A stretch of 64,000 nt of DNA. It comes from Palsa-504 sp963800415 (GTDB lineage Bacteria; Actinomycetota; Actinomycetes; Streptosporangiales; Streptosporangiaceae). The DNA is taken from NCBI GenBank assembly GCA_963800415.1, contig CAWDBS010000063.1, positions 4,539-68,538 on the forward strand, written 5' to 3'. The first letter of the stretch is position 1. Every line of letters begins with the position of its first letter. The translations under genes were made by a program, and so were the position numbers. Under the pieces are notes generated by a model. It was not told the origin of the DNA and did no database searches. It saw nothing but the letters and a program-made list of their open reading frames with translations. This document shows, one piece after another, positions 1 to 8,954 of this stretch.

Positions 1-1099
1 GGCGGAGGCGGCCCGGACGCCCTGCTCCCCGGCTGCCGCCCGGTGCCTGGGTCCCGGCGGCTGCAAGCGGCAGCATATCCTCCGGGGTCACTGTCGGCAT
101 TTTGCTTTCCGGTACGCCTGCGCGGGGTGCGGCGGGCTGAGTCACCGGGGTGGCCGATAGGTCGTCGACAGCCGTGGGGGCGGCGGGGCCGGGTTCTGGT
201 GGGGGGTGCGACGGGAGCGTCTGGGTGATCGGCGCTGGCAGCCAGCCTGCTGCCGGGGGGACGGTGTTGAGTTCGGCTAGGAGCTGCTCTGTGCTGGGCC
301 GCTGCTCTGGGTCCTTGGTCAGGCACCGCTCGACTAGTGGCCGCAACTTGGCGGGCAGGCCACTGGTGTCCGGCGGGGTGAAAACCACCCGGTACAGCAG
401 GGTGCTGCTGGATCCGGTGCCGAACGGCCCCTGGCCGGTGGCGGCGAAGGTCAGTACCGCGCCCAGGCTGAATACGTCGCTGGGCGGGCCGACCCGGTGG
501 CCTTGGGCCTGTTCCGGGGACATGAAGGCGGCCGAGCCGAATACCAGGCCAGTGCCGGTCAGCATGGTCGCCTCCGCTAGCCAGGAGATCCCGAAATCGA
601 TGACCCGGGGCCCGTCGTCGGCCAGTAGCACATTCGATGGCTTCAGGTCACGGTGCACGATGCCGGCCGCGTGGATTGCGCCTAGGCCCTCGGCCAGTCC
701 CGCCGCGAGCGCGAGCACGGATGTAGCAGGCAGCGGGCCGTGACCGGTGATCGCCTCGGCGAGCGACAGCCCGGGGACGTAGGCGGTGGCCAGCCACGGC
801 ACCGGTGCGTCTATGTCGGCGTCAACCACGGGCGCCGTGAACAGGCCGCTCACCTTTTGCGCTGCGGCGACCTCGCGGGCGAACCGGTGCCGGAATTCGG
901 CCTGCTCGGCCAGTTCGGCCCGGATCACCTTCACCGCGACCAGCCGGCCCCCGGGTGACCGGCCCAGGAACACCTGGCCCATGCCTCCGGAGCCCAGTCG
1001 GCCCAGCAGCCAATAGGGGCCGACCTTCCGCGGATCCCGGGGCTGCAACTGCTGGGCCATGCCAGCGGGCCGCCTGTCATCACCCGTGATCCCCGTCAC
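1..1099 (-). CDS. Ser/Thr protein kinase, PknB type (3' end beyond window)
   Basis: A Hanks-type protein kinase read leftward and running off the left edge, so only about 366 N-terminal residues are visible. The start is GTG at 1099, with AGGAGG seven bases upstream. Residues 30-61 hold the glycine-rich loop (GRLGSGGMGQVF) and the ATP lysine K57 in VAVKV. The catalytic loop HRDLKPSN is at about 149-156 with D151 as base, DFG is at 168-170, and the activation segment ends in SPEQ near 194-197. The kinase domain ends near residue 280. After it comes a Pro/Ala/Thr-rich linker, typical of actinobacterial kinases before a membrane segment or sensor domain, which is not visible here. The family phosphorylates Ser/Thr of cytosolic or regulatory proteins; the target is unknown. 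Confidence 0.95.
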   Translation of the reverse strand, partial: MTGITGDDRRPAGMAQQLQPRDPRKVGPYWLLGRLGSGGMGQVFLGRSPGGRLVAVKVIRAELAEQAEFRHRFAREVAAAQKVSGLFTAPVVDADIDAPVPWLATAYVPGLSLAEAITGHGPLPATSVLALAAGLAEGLGAIHAAGIVHRDLKPSNVLLADDGPRVIDFGISWLAEATMLTGTGLVFGSAAFMSPEQAQGHRVGPPSDVFSLGAVLTFAATGQGPFGTGSSSTLLYRVVFTPPDTSGLPAKLRPLVERCLTKDPEQRPSTEQLLAELNTVPPAAGWLPAPITQTLPSHPPPEPGPAAPTAVDDLSATPVTQPAAPRAGVPESKMPTVTPEDMLPLAAAGTQAPGGSRGAGRPGRLR

Positions 1100-1692
1100 C
1101 GAACCTCCTAGGGCGGGGTTCGCCCGGACCCGATATCGGTATTGTCAGGTCCGGCGCGACCAGGGAAACATCGCCCCTGTTCATGAAACTGCCGCCAGGC
1201 GTGATTGTCACGGCTGGAGATCCGTGACCGCCGGGCCTGCCCGCTGCTGCCTACTGGAGCCAGGCCTTCCGGCGGTCTGCGATCCTTCCCTGGTCTTGTC
1301 ATTTCGCCCCCTTATCCCGTTCCAAGGGGCGAGAATGGCGGACCTGCAGACCAAGTTGCACCGATCGGCCATGCCGGGCTAGGCCGGATCGGCCCCACTG
1401 GCCGGGGACCTAGGTCCCGTTACCGCATGCCCGGCCGGGCCGGCACCGGCCACCAGGGCCGAGGCCGACCGGGCATGGCTTCAAGGACTTGGTCGCCGGC
1501 GGGTTCGGGCTGCATCTGGTCCGCCCTGGCTAGTGCGACGAGGCACCTGCCACGGATCGATCAGGTCGACGGCAGGCACCTCAGCGCCGACGGCGCCTAG
1601 CCGGCACACAGGCATTCCGCGTCGGCGGTTCCCGGGCAGATCCGGGGAACTCATCCCCTCGTGCCCGACCTGGAAGACAACACGCCACGGGC
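1100..1692. other. Intergenic region, no gene recognised
   Basis: About 0.6 kb between the kinase start and the IS1634-like element. Short open frames exist on both strands but none has a convincing ribosome binding site or recognisable motif. The kinase promoter must lie at its left end. Confidence 0.5.
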
Positions 1693-3775
1693 TCTAGACC
1701 CGTTTTCCGCAGTACCACGTGGTAAGGCTTGACGGTCAGCGGCTGAGCCGTGCTGGTTGCCTGGGCTGATCTGGGGTTTCTTGCGATGTCCTTGGTCCGG
1801 TGGCGTGTTTGCCGCTGTGGTTGTAGGGCCAAACAGGTGGATGGTTAGCCGGGTATGTGCGCCGAACTGCATGCTTGCCGGTTTCTCCGCCCGGAGGTAA
1901 CGTAGGACCAACTCATGCTGAGCCGAGGGGCTGCCCGCAGCTATGTACGTCAAGCGGCACAAGGTCCGTAAGGGCGGCAGGAGCTACGTGTACCTGCGCC
2001 TGGTGGAGGCCTACCGGGACGAGGGCGGCAAGGTCCGGCACCGGCTGGTGGCCACCTTGGGCCGGGAGGACCAGCTGAAGGCGTCGGGCCAGCTGGAGCA
2101 GCTGGCCGCCTCGTTCGCCCGGCTGGACCCGCCGGCCGCCGGGACCCGGCGCCTGGTCGGCCCGCTGCTCCTAGTGGCTCATTACCTTTACCGGCTGGGC
2201 CTGGTGAAGCTGGTGGATGCGCTGATCCCGGTGCGCGGACGGGCCTTGCTGACGCAGGGGGAGGTGATCGCGGTGCTGGCGGCCAGCCGGCTGTGCTCCC
2301 CGTCCCCGCTGTATGACATCGCCGGGTGGGCGTCCTCGGCGGCGGTCGGCGAACTGCTGGGCGTGCCGGCCATGCTGCTGAATGACGACCGGCTGGGTCG
2401 GGCGCTGGAGGCGCTGGCCCCGGTGGCGGAGAAGGTCCGCGGGGAGCTGATGCTGGCCGCGATCGGCGGGTTCCCGGCGGTGGCAGATGCTTCCCGGCTG
2501 CACCTGGACCTGACCGCGGTCCGGTTCGCCGGCGCGTATGAGGACTCCGCCCTGGTCGCCAAGGGGTGGGCCGCGGACCGGAGCTTCGGCCGGCAGGTCA
2601 AGGCGCTGCAGGCGGCCACCCCGTCCGGGGTGAGCGTGTACTTCCGCCCGCACAAGGGCTCGGCCTCAGAGCTGGGCGCGTTCACCGCGGCGATCGAGAC
2701 GCTGGCTGCCGCGCTGCCGCCCGGCCTGGTCATCGTGGCGGACTCCGGCCTGGGCTACCTGGAGAACTTGTGCGCCGCCGACGCCGCGAACGTGAAGTTC
2801 GTCGCGCCGCTGCGGGCCGACACCGGATGGGCGGCGCGGTTCGACGCCGACGCCGGCCCGCTCGGCGGCCTGGCCGCGCTGGCCACCCTGGACTACGTCT
2901 CCTACCGGGAGCGGCGGCTGCCGCCCGCCCGCCGCACCACCTGGAAGGGCCTGCTGCGCCCCTTCCCCGTCACCAGCAAGGACGGCACCCGCCACGACCT
3001 GCGTGCCGCCTACATCTGGTCCTCCGAAGAGGCCGCCACCGTCGCCGCCGCCCGCGACCGAGCCCTGGCCACGGCCGAAGCAGCCCTGACCCGCATCCGC
3101 AACGGGCTGGGCGGCCGCCACTACAAAACCAGGAAGCAGGTCGACGCCCGCGTCGCCCAGATCCTCACCGGCCAGGCCGCCGGCCTGCTCACCGTCCGCA
3201 CCGGCACCCGGGGCGGCAAGCCCGTCATCACCTGGGCGCGCGACCAGGACGCGATCGCCGCCGCCTCCCGCCTCGACGGGCTGTACACGCTCGCCACCAA
3301 CCTGCCCGACCACAACGGCGGCCAGCCACCGCTGACCGCCGCCGACGTGCTGAAAACCTGCAAAGACCAGTGGATCGCCGGACAGCGGCACCGCGACCTG
3401 AAGCACACCCTCAAGGTCCGCCCTATTTTCCTGCACAACGACGACCGCATCACCGCCCTCATCGCCGTCATCGGCATCGCCCTGCTCATCTTCGGCCTCA
3501 TCGAGGCCGAACTGCGCGCCGCCCTCGGCCCCGGCACCCCGCTGCCCGGCATCCTGCCCGAAGGCCGCGCCGCCATCCCCACCGCCCGCGCCGCCCTGAC
3601 CGCCTTCGACGGCCTGTGCGCCACCTACACCCCCGGCGGCGGCCTCATCCTCGACCGGCTCACCCCAGCCCAGCGGATGATCCTCGCCTGCCTGGACATC
3701 CCACTACCCTGGCCCGAGAAACCCTGCTAAACCACTCAAACCATGACACGTGATCATGCGGAAAACGGGTCTAGA
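1693..3775 (+). mobile_element. IS1634-like insertion sequence, complete
   Basis: A 2.08 kb element with one transposase gene between matching ends. The left end (1693-1721) and right end (3747-3775) are inverted repeats of 29 bp with 26 identities, sharing TCTAGACCCGTTTTCCGCA. Both ends carry the palindrome TCTAGA, so the exact boundary and target duplication cannot be separated: CTAG or TCTAGA could be the duplicated target. The intact long open frame and matching ends suggest a recent, possibly active insertion. Size and transposase type fit the IS1634 group. Confidence 0.88.
1943..3730 (+). CDS. IS1634-family DDE transposase
   Basis: A 595-residue transposase inside the 1693-3775 element. 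The N-terminus (about residues 4-40, VRKGGRSYVYLRLVEAYR) is the characteristic start of IS1634-group transposases. Candidate DDE carboxylates are the Asp of HLDLTAVRF (about residue 190) and the Asp of VIVADSGLGYL (about residue 267). The C-terminal segment with IAGQRHRDLKHTLKVRPIF followed by a hydrophobic helix is also typical. The frame is uninterrupted, so the protein is probably functional. No ribosome binding site stands out; transposases are often weakly translated. Confidence 0.92.
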   Translation: MYVKRHKVRKGGRSYVYLRLVEAYRDEGGKVRHRLVATLGREDQLKASGQLEQLAASFARLDPPAAGTRRLVGPLLLVAHYLYRLGLVKLVDALIPVRGRALLTQGEVIAVLAASRLCSPSPLYDIAGWASSAAVGELLGVPAMLLNDDRLGRALEALAPVAEKVRGELMLAAIGGFPAVADASRLHLDLTAVRFAGAYEDSALVAKGWAADRSFGRQVKALQAATPSGVSVYFRPHKGSASELGAFTAAIETLAAALPPGLVIVADSGLGYLENLCAADAANVKFVAPLRADTGWAARFDADAGPLGGLAALATLDYVSYRERRLPPARRTTWKGLLRPFPVTSKDGTRHDLRAAYIWSSEEAATVAAARDRALATAEAALTRIRNGLGGRHYKTRKQVDARVAQILTGQAAGLLTVRTGTRGGKPVITWARDQDAIAAASRLDGLYTLATNLPDHNGGQPPLTAADVLKTCKDQWIAGQRHRDLKHTLKVRPIFLHNDDRITALIAVIGIALLIFGLIEAELRAALGPGTPLPGILPEGRAAIPTARAALTAFDGLCATYTPGGGLILDRLTPAQRMILACLDIPLPWPEKPC

Positions 3776-4726
3776 TAACGATCGTCTAACCTCGATTCCC
3801 GGAGAGCGGATCAGGCCTGGCCTCTGCCCGAATTGCTGTCGCTGACCAGGACAGATGCACCGGCTTCAACGAGTCTTGCTGAACGCGCCTACGACGATCG
3901 CTGAACCCGCAACCGGGGCCGCACGACTGGCGACCTGGCTGTGACCTGGGCGTTCCCCGGCCAGGTCCGGGGACCTGCCTGCGGCGGCATCGCGGACAAG
4001 TTGAGGTCATGACACAGTTCAGACGCCATCCGCCCAGGTCAGCGACGACACCGCCCCTGCCAGCCTCAATTAATTATCGCACCGGGAATCGAGGCTAAGG
4101 AAACGCGGTCAGGCCGCGGACGCATCCGGCGCGTCTGGCGCCGCGAGCGTCGGAGCGCCCTCAGCGTCGTGAGGCCGCTGTCCTTGCCGGTCAGCTCATG
4201 GTTGTCCTCGACAACTCTATCTGTCTAGCGGACTTACCATCGGCGCAGCTCACGGGCATATTTCTGGTCAGGATCTTACGTATCATGCAACTGGCGACCA
4301 AGGTTCCCCGGGTCACCCGCACCGCCAGCGGTTGCCTGAACATCGCACCCCGGCACCGTCCGCCACGGCGGACGATCCTCAGTCCCCGCCGCGGACGCCG
4401 TGAAGCTCAGGCGGTTCGCGCCCTCAATTCCGTCTCGTTCGCGGGTGTGCAGGGGAGCCCGCCAGCGGTCCTCAGATGGCCGCCAGACACAGCGGCTGGT
4501 TCCAGGCGAACCCTCATGAATTGGACGTCCCCTGGAACTGAAAGCGAATAGTCGGCGTTCGACCACGCCTTCGACCGCCGTCCGGCCCCCGTGACCGTGA
4601 TTTTGACCAAGACTCCCCGCAACGAGCCAGACATGGTGAGACAGTCTGAGACGGCACGGTGCCGTCCACTGAGGCCAGCATAGGCACGAGCGACAGGCTG
4701 GGACGGGTTGCGACGGCGATCGGCTT
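3776..4726. other. Intergenic region before tRNA fragment, no gene recognised
   Basis: About 0.95 kb with lower coding bias than the flanks. A 117-codon open frame on the + strand (4198-4551) has no recognisable domain, no clear ribosome binding site and antisense competitors, so I do not call it. The last 100 bases contain AGTCTGAGACGGCAC (about 4645), which resembles sequence beside the 13.7 kb and 61.5 kb motif copies. Confidence 0.45.
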
Positions 4727-4772
4727 GCTCATAACCCAGAGGTCGCGGGTTCAAATCCCGCCCCCGCTACCA
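4727..4772 (+). repeat. tRNA 3'-half fragment (anticodon CAT region to CCA), att-like copy 1
   Basis: Contains CTCATAACC (anticodon CAT with 3' anticodon stem), variable loop, the T-arm GCGGGTTCAAATCCCGC, acceptor 3' strand and CCA. The 5' half of a tRNA (acceptor 5' strand AGCGGGG, D-arm) is absent upstream, so this is a fragment, not a functional tRNA. Bases 4727-4770 are identical over 44 bp to 61610-61653. Such 3' halves are what tRNA-targeting integrative elements leave at one junction. It is followed by a strong hairpin at 4775-4813. Confidence 0.82.
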
Positions 4773-4774
4773 AG

Positions 4775-4813
4775 GCCAGAGGCCCTTTCTCGAACAGAGA
4801 AGGGGCCTCTGGC
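4775..4813 (+). terminator. Hairpin terminator behind tRNA fragment
   Basis: Inverted repeat with 17-bp arms (GCCAGAGGCCCTTTCTC and GAGAAGGGGCCTCTGGC, one G-T wobble) around the loop GAACA. It follows the CCA end by two bases, as expected for a tRNA gene terminator carried along with the tRNA 3' end. The run after it is only moderately T-rich. The equivalent hairpin after the second fragment (16345-16375) is mutated. Confidence 0.72.
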
Positions 4814-4821
4814 TTGTGATT

Positions 4822-4840
4822 TGTAAACCGATCCGTACAC
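4822..4840 (+). repeat. 19-bp doublet motif, copy A (TGTAAAC-CGATC-CGTACAC)
   Basis: One of four same-strand sites with the form TGTnnAC, five bases close to SGATT, then YGTnnAC (others at 13717, 16392, 61466). It lies 50 bases after the tRNA fragment and just before the end of the vapC remnant. Function unknown; arm-type recombinase sites are one possibility. Confidence 0.5.
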
Positions 4841-4847
4841 GCCGCGG

Positions 4848-5257
4848 TCAGCGCTCGTTGACGCCGATGATCCGCAGCCCGTCGTGGTTGGCGAAGTCCT
4901 TGAAGTCCTTCAAGTTCAGGGTCGCCAGTGGCAGGTTGCGGACCAGGCAGCATGCCGTGATCCAGGTGTCGTTCACCGGTCGCGGACGGCCCCGCCGCTC
5001 TGCGCGCGCCTGCAGCTCACCCCAGCGGACCGCTACCAACTCTGAGTACGGCAACGTGACCACGTGGTGCCGCCAGTCAGCTAGCTCGGCCAGTTTGCGC
5101 GGCCCCAGCTCCGCAGCACCGTCCACTTCGTCAGCTCGCCTACTGTTACGAACGAGATACACCAGGTCTCGCCGGTCAGGCGGGCCAGTAGTGGGTCGTC
5201 CAGGCGCCCGCGCAGGCTGACCGACGCGACGTCGGTGTCTAGGACGACGAAGCTCAC
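4848..5257 (-). pseudogene. VapC-like PIN-domain toxin, single-base frameshift
   Basis: A PIN-domain ribonuclease of the VapC type. The start is GTG 5257, overlapping the antitoxin stop as GTGA. The first 50 or so codons give FVVLDTDVASVSL with the first acidic residue and VGELTKW with the conserved Glu. After SWG the frame ends early; the adjacent frame continues with PRKLAELADW, PVNDTWIAACC-like (NDTWITACC, third acidic residue) and LNLKDFKDF (fourth). The 410-bp span is one base short of 137 codons, so a single G/C is missing near 5101-5104 in a CCCC run. Either the toxin is dead or the base is a sequencing error. VapC toxins cleave RNA, often tRNA. Confidence 0.82.
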
Positions 5258-5454
5258 GCCAGACCGGAGCGCCGGGAGGCATAAAGGTCCTCCAGGAACT
5301 CCTCCCACTCCTCATCGGAGTCGAACAGCCCAGGCCGCGCCATAGCTTCCACCGATTCGACCGGCCGGATGCCTTGGCGGCGGGCTAGTTCCTCCACCGG
5401 CACCTCATCGGCAGCAGGCGGCACAGGTACTGGTTCCATGTGCCCAGACGACAT
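5254..5454 (-). CDS. VapB-like antitoxin
   Basis: A 66-residue acidic protein directly upstream of the vapC remnant and overlapping its start by four bases. ATG 5454 follows GGAAGG at a short distance; longer in-frame starts upstream lack a ribosome binding site. The C-terminus (DSDEEWEEFLEDLYASRR) is the acidic helix that small antitoxins use to wrap the PIN toxin. No clear DNA-binding domain is visible in the N-terminal part, which is Pro/Val/Glu rich. Called from position, size and composition. Confidence 0.7.
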   Translation of the reverse strand: MSSGHMEPVPVPPAADEVPVEELARRQGIRPVESVEAMARPGLFDSDEEWEEFLEDLYASRRSGLA

Positions 5455-5589
5455 TGCACCACCTTCCTTGTCCCCATTGTCGCACGCGGGTGAGCCTAGC
5501 TGCCGAGGCAACGGCAGCCTCACCGTGTACCTGGACCTACACGCGCGGCCACTAACACCGGAACGCAAGGGGTTTATCTAATCCGCGTG

Positions 5590-6911
5590 ACTTAGGGGCC
5601 GCGAATTAATAACACGCTGGTTCACGGCGGGCGGGCCGGCGGCAGTGTATAGTTCCACTCCCCGTGGAACGGGTGGCGCTGGATGGAATTGGTCTCCAGG
5701 TCCCGCATCGCCTTGTCGCTGATTTTGATGCCTTTGGGGTACTCGCCCGTGTCAAGGGCTGCCCCGGCAGTGAGCCCGGTCCTGGTCCGGGTGCTGGCGA
5801 TCAGGCTGACGATGACCTCGTGGCTTTCCAGCGGCCGGCCGCGCCAGTTCATCGAGATCTGGCTGAACAGCCGGTGCTCGATCTTATTCCACTTGGACGT
5901 GCCGGGCGGGAAGTGGCATACGGTGATCTCCTCCAGCCCGGTCCCGGCGGCCAGCGCCGCCAGCTCGGCCTCCCGCAGCCGGGTGCGGTAGCCGTTGGAG
6001 CCGCCGCCGCCGGCGCAGATCAGCAGCCTGCTCGCGCCTGGGTAGGCGGGCTGCCCGGCTTTCTGCCACCAGGTGCGGATCGTCTGGACCGCGAACGCGG
6101 CGGTGTCATGGTCGGTGCCCACGCTGACCCGCCCGGCGTCAGCGGCGATGTCGTACACCCCGTAGGGAGTGACCTTGCCCAGGTCCTTATCGATGAAGTC
6201 GTAGACGTTCACCCGCTCGGGCTCGCCGCGGGGCCGCCATTCCCGCCCGCCGTTCTTGAACCTGCCGACGTTCTCCTTCTTCTTGGCGTCCACGCTGATC
6301 ACCGGCTGCCCGGCCGCCATGTGGCTGCCGGCCTGGCCGCTGATGTAACGGAACCGGGCATCCCGGTCCGGGTGCTGGCTGCCTTCCACCTGCCTGGCGT
6401 TGCCCTGAAGGCTGAAGCCCTCCGCGGCCAGCAGCCTGGCCACGGTGCGGTCCGACACCCGGTGACCCTGCCGGGCCAGCTCACCGGCCAGGGAGCGGGT
6501 CGACTTCACCGTCCAGCGCAGCGGCGACTCCGGATCTCCCCGCGCGGCCGGGTCCACCAGCGCCAGCAGCGCCGGCACCAGCCCCGGGTCGGTCTCGGTG
6601 ATGTCCTTGCGCCCCGCGCCCGGCCGGCGTGCCCGCCGCGACGGCTCACCGCCGGACTCCAGCTCCGCCACGCCCCGCGAGACCGTCACCGCGTTCACCC
6701 CCGCCGCGCGGGCCACCACCGTGATCCCGCCATGACCCAGCGAGCGCGCCCTCGCCCCCATCGCCAGCCGCCGCTGCCGCTCATCCAGGTGCGGGAACAA
6801 GGCCGCGAACTCCGCGGCCAGCTCCTCCTGCACGCCCGCGGCGACGGCCATACCACAAGCCTAGACGCCCCAGAGGCAAAACGCACTCTTATTAATTCGC
6901 GGCGACTTAGT
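5590..6911 (-). mobile_element. ISAzo13-like insertion sequence
   Basis: A 1.3 kb element with one transposase gene. The ends carry the perfect inverted repeat GCCGCGAATTAATAA at 5598-5612 and its complement at 6889-6903. The repeat extends outward with mismatches (ACTTAGGG versus ACTAAGTC) to about 5590 and 6911. AT-rich ends in a GC-rich genome and the size fit ISAzo13-type elements. I could not assign a target duplication. Confidence 0.82.
5622..6851 (-). CDS. ISAzo13-family transposase
   Basis: A 409-residue DDE transposase of the Rhodopirellula-transposase type. The N-terminal 100 residues hold a helix-turn-helix (GGITVVARAAGVNAVTVSRG). The central part contains PVISVDAKKKENVG, with the first Asp and the lysine run typical of the family, then LLICAGGGGSNGYR at the usual second-Asp region. 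In most relatives the latter reads DxGGSN, so here an Ala-Gly replaces Asp, which may affect activity. The third acidic residue is in SKWNKIEHRLFS. The frame fills the element. Confidence 0.9.
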   Translation of the reverse strand: MAVAAGVQEELAAEFAALFPHLDERQRRLAMGARARSLGHGGITVVARAAGVNAVTVSRGVAELESGGEPSRRARRPGAGRKDITETDPGLVPALLALVDPAARGDPESPLRWTVKSTRSLAGELARQGHRVSDRTVARLLAAEGFSLQGNARQVEGSQHPDRDARFRYISGQAGSHMAAGQPVISVDAKKKENVGRFKNGGREWRPRGEPERVNVYDFIDKDLGKVTPYGVYDIAADAGRVSVGTDHDTAAFAVQTIRTWWQKAGQPAYPGASRLLICAGGGGSNGYRTRLREAELAALAAGTGLEEITVCHFPPGTSKWNKIEHRLFSQISMNWRGRPLESHEVIVSLIASTRTRTGLTAGAALDTGEYPKGIKISDKAMRDLETNSIQRHPFHGEWNYTLPPARPP

Positions 6912-7276
6912 GCTGCAAACTGCCGAATCAGTCTTAATTGTAGTGATTATCAAGCCGGCGCCGCTGCGCGGCGCCGGGTCCGGCGCTCCCCGCGCCGGGC
7001 TCTGGCCTTGGCGGCCCCGCCCGGCGCGCCCGCGCCGTCCTAGGCGAGGACGGCACCACTGATCTGGCCGACTTATCGTCACGCCAGCCGGGTGCAGCAA
7101 GCCGCGCATCCGCCGCAGCCCACCTAGCGATGCCAGGACAAGAAGCTGCATCTGATGCCCGCTGGCCGCGGCTTGCATCAGGCGCGCGCTGAGGGCCGAG
7201 TTCCGTTGGGGGTGATGACGTTCGGGGTAATGACAGTGCCTCCCGCATGTGGTCGGCCGGGGCGTAGCGTCGGAGG
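6912..7276. other. Intergenic region with strong hairpin (6955-6977)
   Basis: No gene seen. Bases 6955-6977 form CCGGCGCCGC-TGC-GCGGCGCCGG, a perfect 10-bp stem with a three-base loop, followed by more GC-rich partial palindromes. It may act as a transcription barrier between the IS and the aldo/keto reductase; there is no T-run on either side. Confidence 0.5.
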
Positions 7277-8155
7277 ATGGAATTTGCCACGCTGAACAAC
7301 AAAGTCGAGATGCCAGCTCTTGGGCTGGGAGTGTTCCAGACCCCTCCTGAGGAGACCAGAGCCGCAGCCGAGGCCGCACTGGCTAGCGGCTACCGGCATA
7401 TCGACACGGCGGCTGCCTACGGCAACGAGCGGCAGGTCGGAGAAGCGGTGAGCAACTCCGGGCTTGACCGCTCGGAGGTGGTCCTGGAGACCAAGATCTG
7501 GATCAGCGACTACGGCTACGACCGGACGTTGCACGGCTTTGAGAAGAGCGCGCGCAAGCTCGGTGTCGACCAGATCGACCTGCTCATCCTGCACCAGGCC
7601 CTGCCGTCGGACTTCGACGCGACACAGGAGGCCTACCGCGCGCTGGAGAGCCTGCTTGCCGACGGGAAGGTGCGAGCGATCGGTGTCAGCAACTTCATGG
7701 TCGACCACCTCACTGCGCTGCTGGACCGCACGACGGTCGTGCCCGCGGTCAACCAGATCGAGGTGCATCCCTACTTCACCCAGCGCGAGGTGCAGGAGTT
7801 CTGCGTCGAGCGCGGGATCCTGATCCAGGCGTGGTCCCCGATCGGCGGCATCACGTTCTACCGGGACGGGAGCCAGGGCAGCACGTTGGAGGATCCGGTC
7901 ATCGTCGCCATCGCGGAGCGCCACGGCAAGTCTCCTGCGCAGGTCATGCTGCGCTGGCATCTGCAGCAGGGACGGTCGGTGATCCCCAAGTCGACGCGGC
8001 CCGCGCGCATCGCGGAGAACATCGACGTCTTCGACTTCGAGCTCACCGGCGACGAGCTCGCGGCGATCGATGGCCTGGACACTGGCCAGCGCGGCGGCCC
8101 CGAGCCATCGGCCATCACCCTGGAAACCTTCGGCAGGCCGATCCCTGAGGACTGA
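7277..8155 (+). CDS. Aldo/keto reductase
   Basis: A 292-residue NADPH-dependent carbonyl reductase of the AKR superfamily, of the length of 2,5-diketogluconate reductase-like members. The catalytic tetrad is visible: D43 in HIDTAAAYGNE, Y48, K73 in LETKIW and H106 in LILHQAL. The cofactor-binding end carries VIPKSTRPARIAENIDVFDF, with Lys-Ser for the NADPH 2'-phosphate. The frame starts at ATG 7277; GGAGG sits directly against it, so initiation may be weak. It has no obvious operon partners. Likely substrates are small aldehydes or ketones; the specific one cannot be read from sequence. Confidence 0.93.
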   Translation: MEFATLNNKVEMPALGLGVFQTPPEETRAAAEAALASGYRHIDTAAAYGNERQVGEAVSNSGLDRSEVVLETKIWISDYGYDRTLHGFEKSARKLGVDQIDLLILHQALPSDFDATQEAYRALESLLADGKVRAIGVSNFMVDHLTALLDRTTVVPAVNQIEVHPYFTQREVQEFCVERGILIQAWSPIGGITFYRDGSQGSTLEDPVIVAIAERHGKSPAQVMLRWHLQQGRSVIPKSTRPARIAENIDVFDFELTGDELAAIDGLDTGQRGGPEPSAITLETFGRPIPED

Positions 8156-8210
8156 CGGTCGCGCTGCAGCTGGCGCGGCTGGTGGTGCTACTGGCGCCGG
8201 ATGCAGCCTC

Positions 8211-8954
8211 TCAGCCCTCCGAGCGGCTCCACAGCTGCTTCAGGGCTCCGGCCACCCGCTCCGGCTCCGCCTGGTGCGACGTGTTCAGATGATGGCAGCC
8301 CGCGTACCGCTCCACCGTGCAATCCGGGAAGAGCACGGCCAGGCGTGCGCCCATCGTTTCCCACCGCTCGCTGCTCAGGCCCCCGTAACTCATGTAGACG
8401 GGGCGGTCGAAGGCCCGCAATCTCTCTCCGTCGACGTGATATCTCTCGACCTCACGAGACACGGCGGCCAGACCCGCGGGACGAAGTGCCATCTCGGGTG
8501 TAGCTGGAATCGCGGGCGACGGCCCCACCTCGACACCCGGACGGACAAGGCTTCGGACGAAGACCTGCATCCGCTGTTCCGGGGGCATTTCGGCCAGGCC
8601 ATTCACACCCTGCGCGGTGAGGAGCTCGCGATCAGCGTCGCTGAAGTCAGTCGCGGGCTCGTCGACGGCCAGGCTGACAACCTTGTCCGGGTAGGCCGCA
8701 ACGTAGGCCAGCGCGATCGAGCCGCCGATCGAGTAGCCGTATAGGTGGAACCGGTCATAACCCCGCTCGGCCGCCAACCTGTCGAGGGCATCGATCTCTG
8801 AGGCCAACGAGTAGTCATCCGGAACCCGGTCTGAGGCATAGACGTCGAGTTCCTTCACCTCTAGCTCGGGCGGCGAACCCAGCGCAGCCACCAACGGCCC
8901 GAATCGGAAGCGGGATGGCATGAGGATGCCACCCAGGAAAAACGTCGGAATCAT
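8211..8954 (-). CDS. Alpha/beta hydrolase
   Basis: A 247-residue hydrolase. ATG 8954 is preceded by AAAGGAGG at ideal spacing, which decides against the much longer open frame upstream. The nucleophile elbow is LYGYSIGGSIA (Ser near residue 100). The C-terminal CHHLNTSHQAEPERV provides the catalytic His region, and a YMSYGGLSSERW segment precedes it. The gene converges with the aldo/keto reductase, ending 56 bases from it. Substrate unknown; esters or lactones are possible. Confidence 0.88.
   Translation of the reverse strand: MIPTFFLGGILMPSRFRFGPLVAALGSPPELEVKELDVYASDRVPDDYSLASEIDALDRLAAERGYDRFHLYGYSIGGSIALAYVAAYPDKVVSLAVDEPATDFSDADRELLTAQGVNGLAEMPPEQRMQVFVRSLVRPGVEVGPSPAIPATPEMALRPAGLAAVSREVERYHVDGERLRAFDRPVYMSYGGLSSERWETMGARLAVLFPDCTVERYAGCHHLNTSHQAEPERVAGALKQLWSRSEG

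Noticed and set aside
1640..1700. tRNA split by the IS1634-like element
   Set aside because: The sequence across the element boundaries does not fold into tRNA arms when the element is removed.
4727..4772. A complete tRNA gene
   Set aside because: No 5' acceptor strand or D-arm can be found upstream of any of the three copies, so they are fragments.
4407..4953. Minus-strand open frames reading GAGFEPATSGL and MNPRPLGYE
   Set aside because: Well-known artefact of translating tRNA 3' ends; they lie exactly over the tRNA fragment and have no start signals. The same applies near 16330 and 61630.
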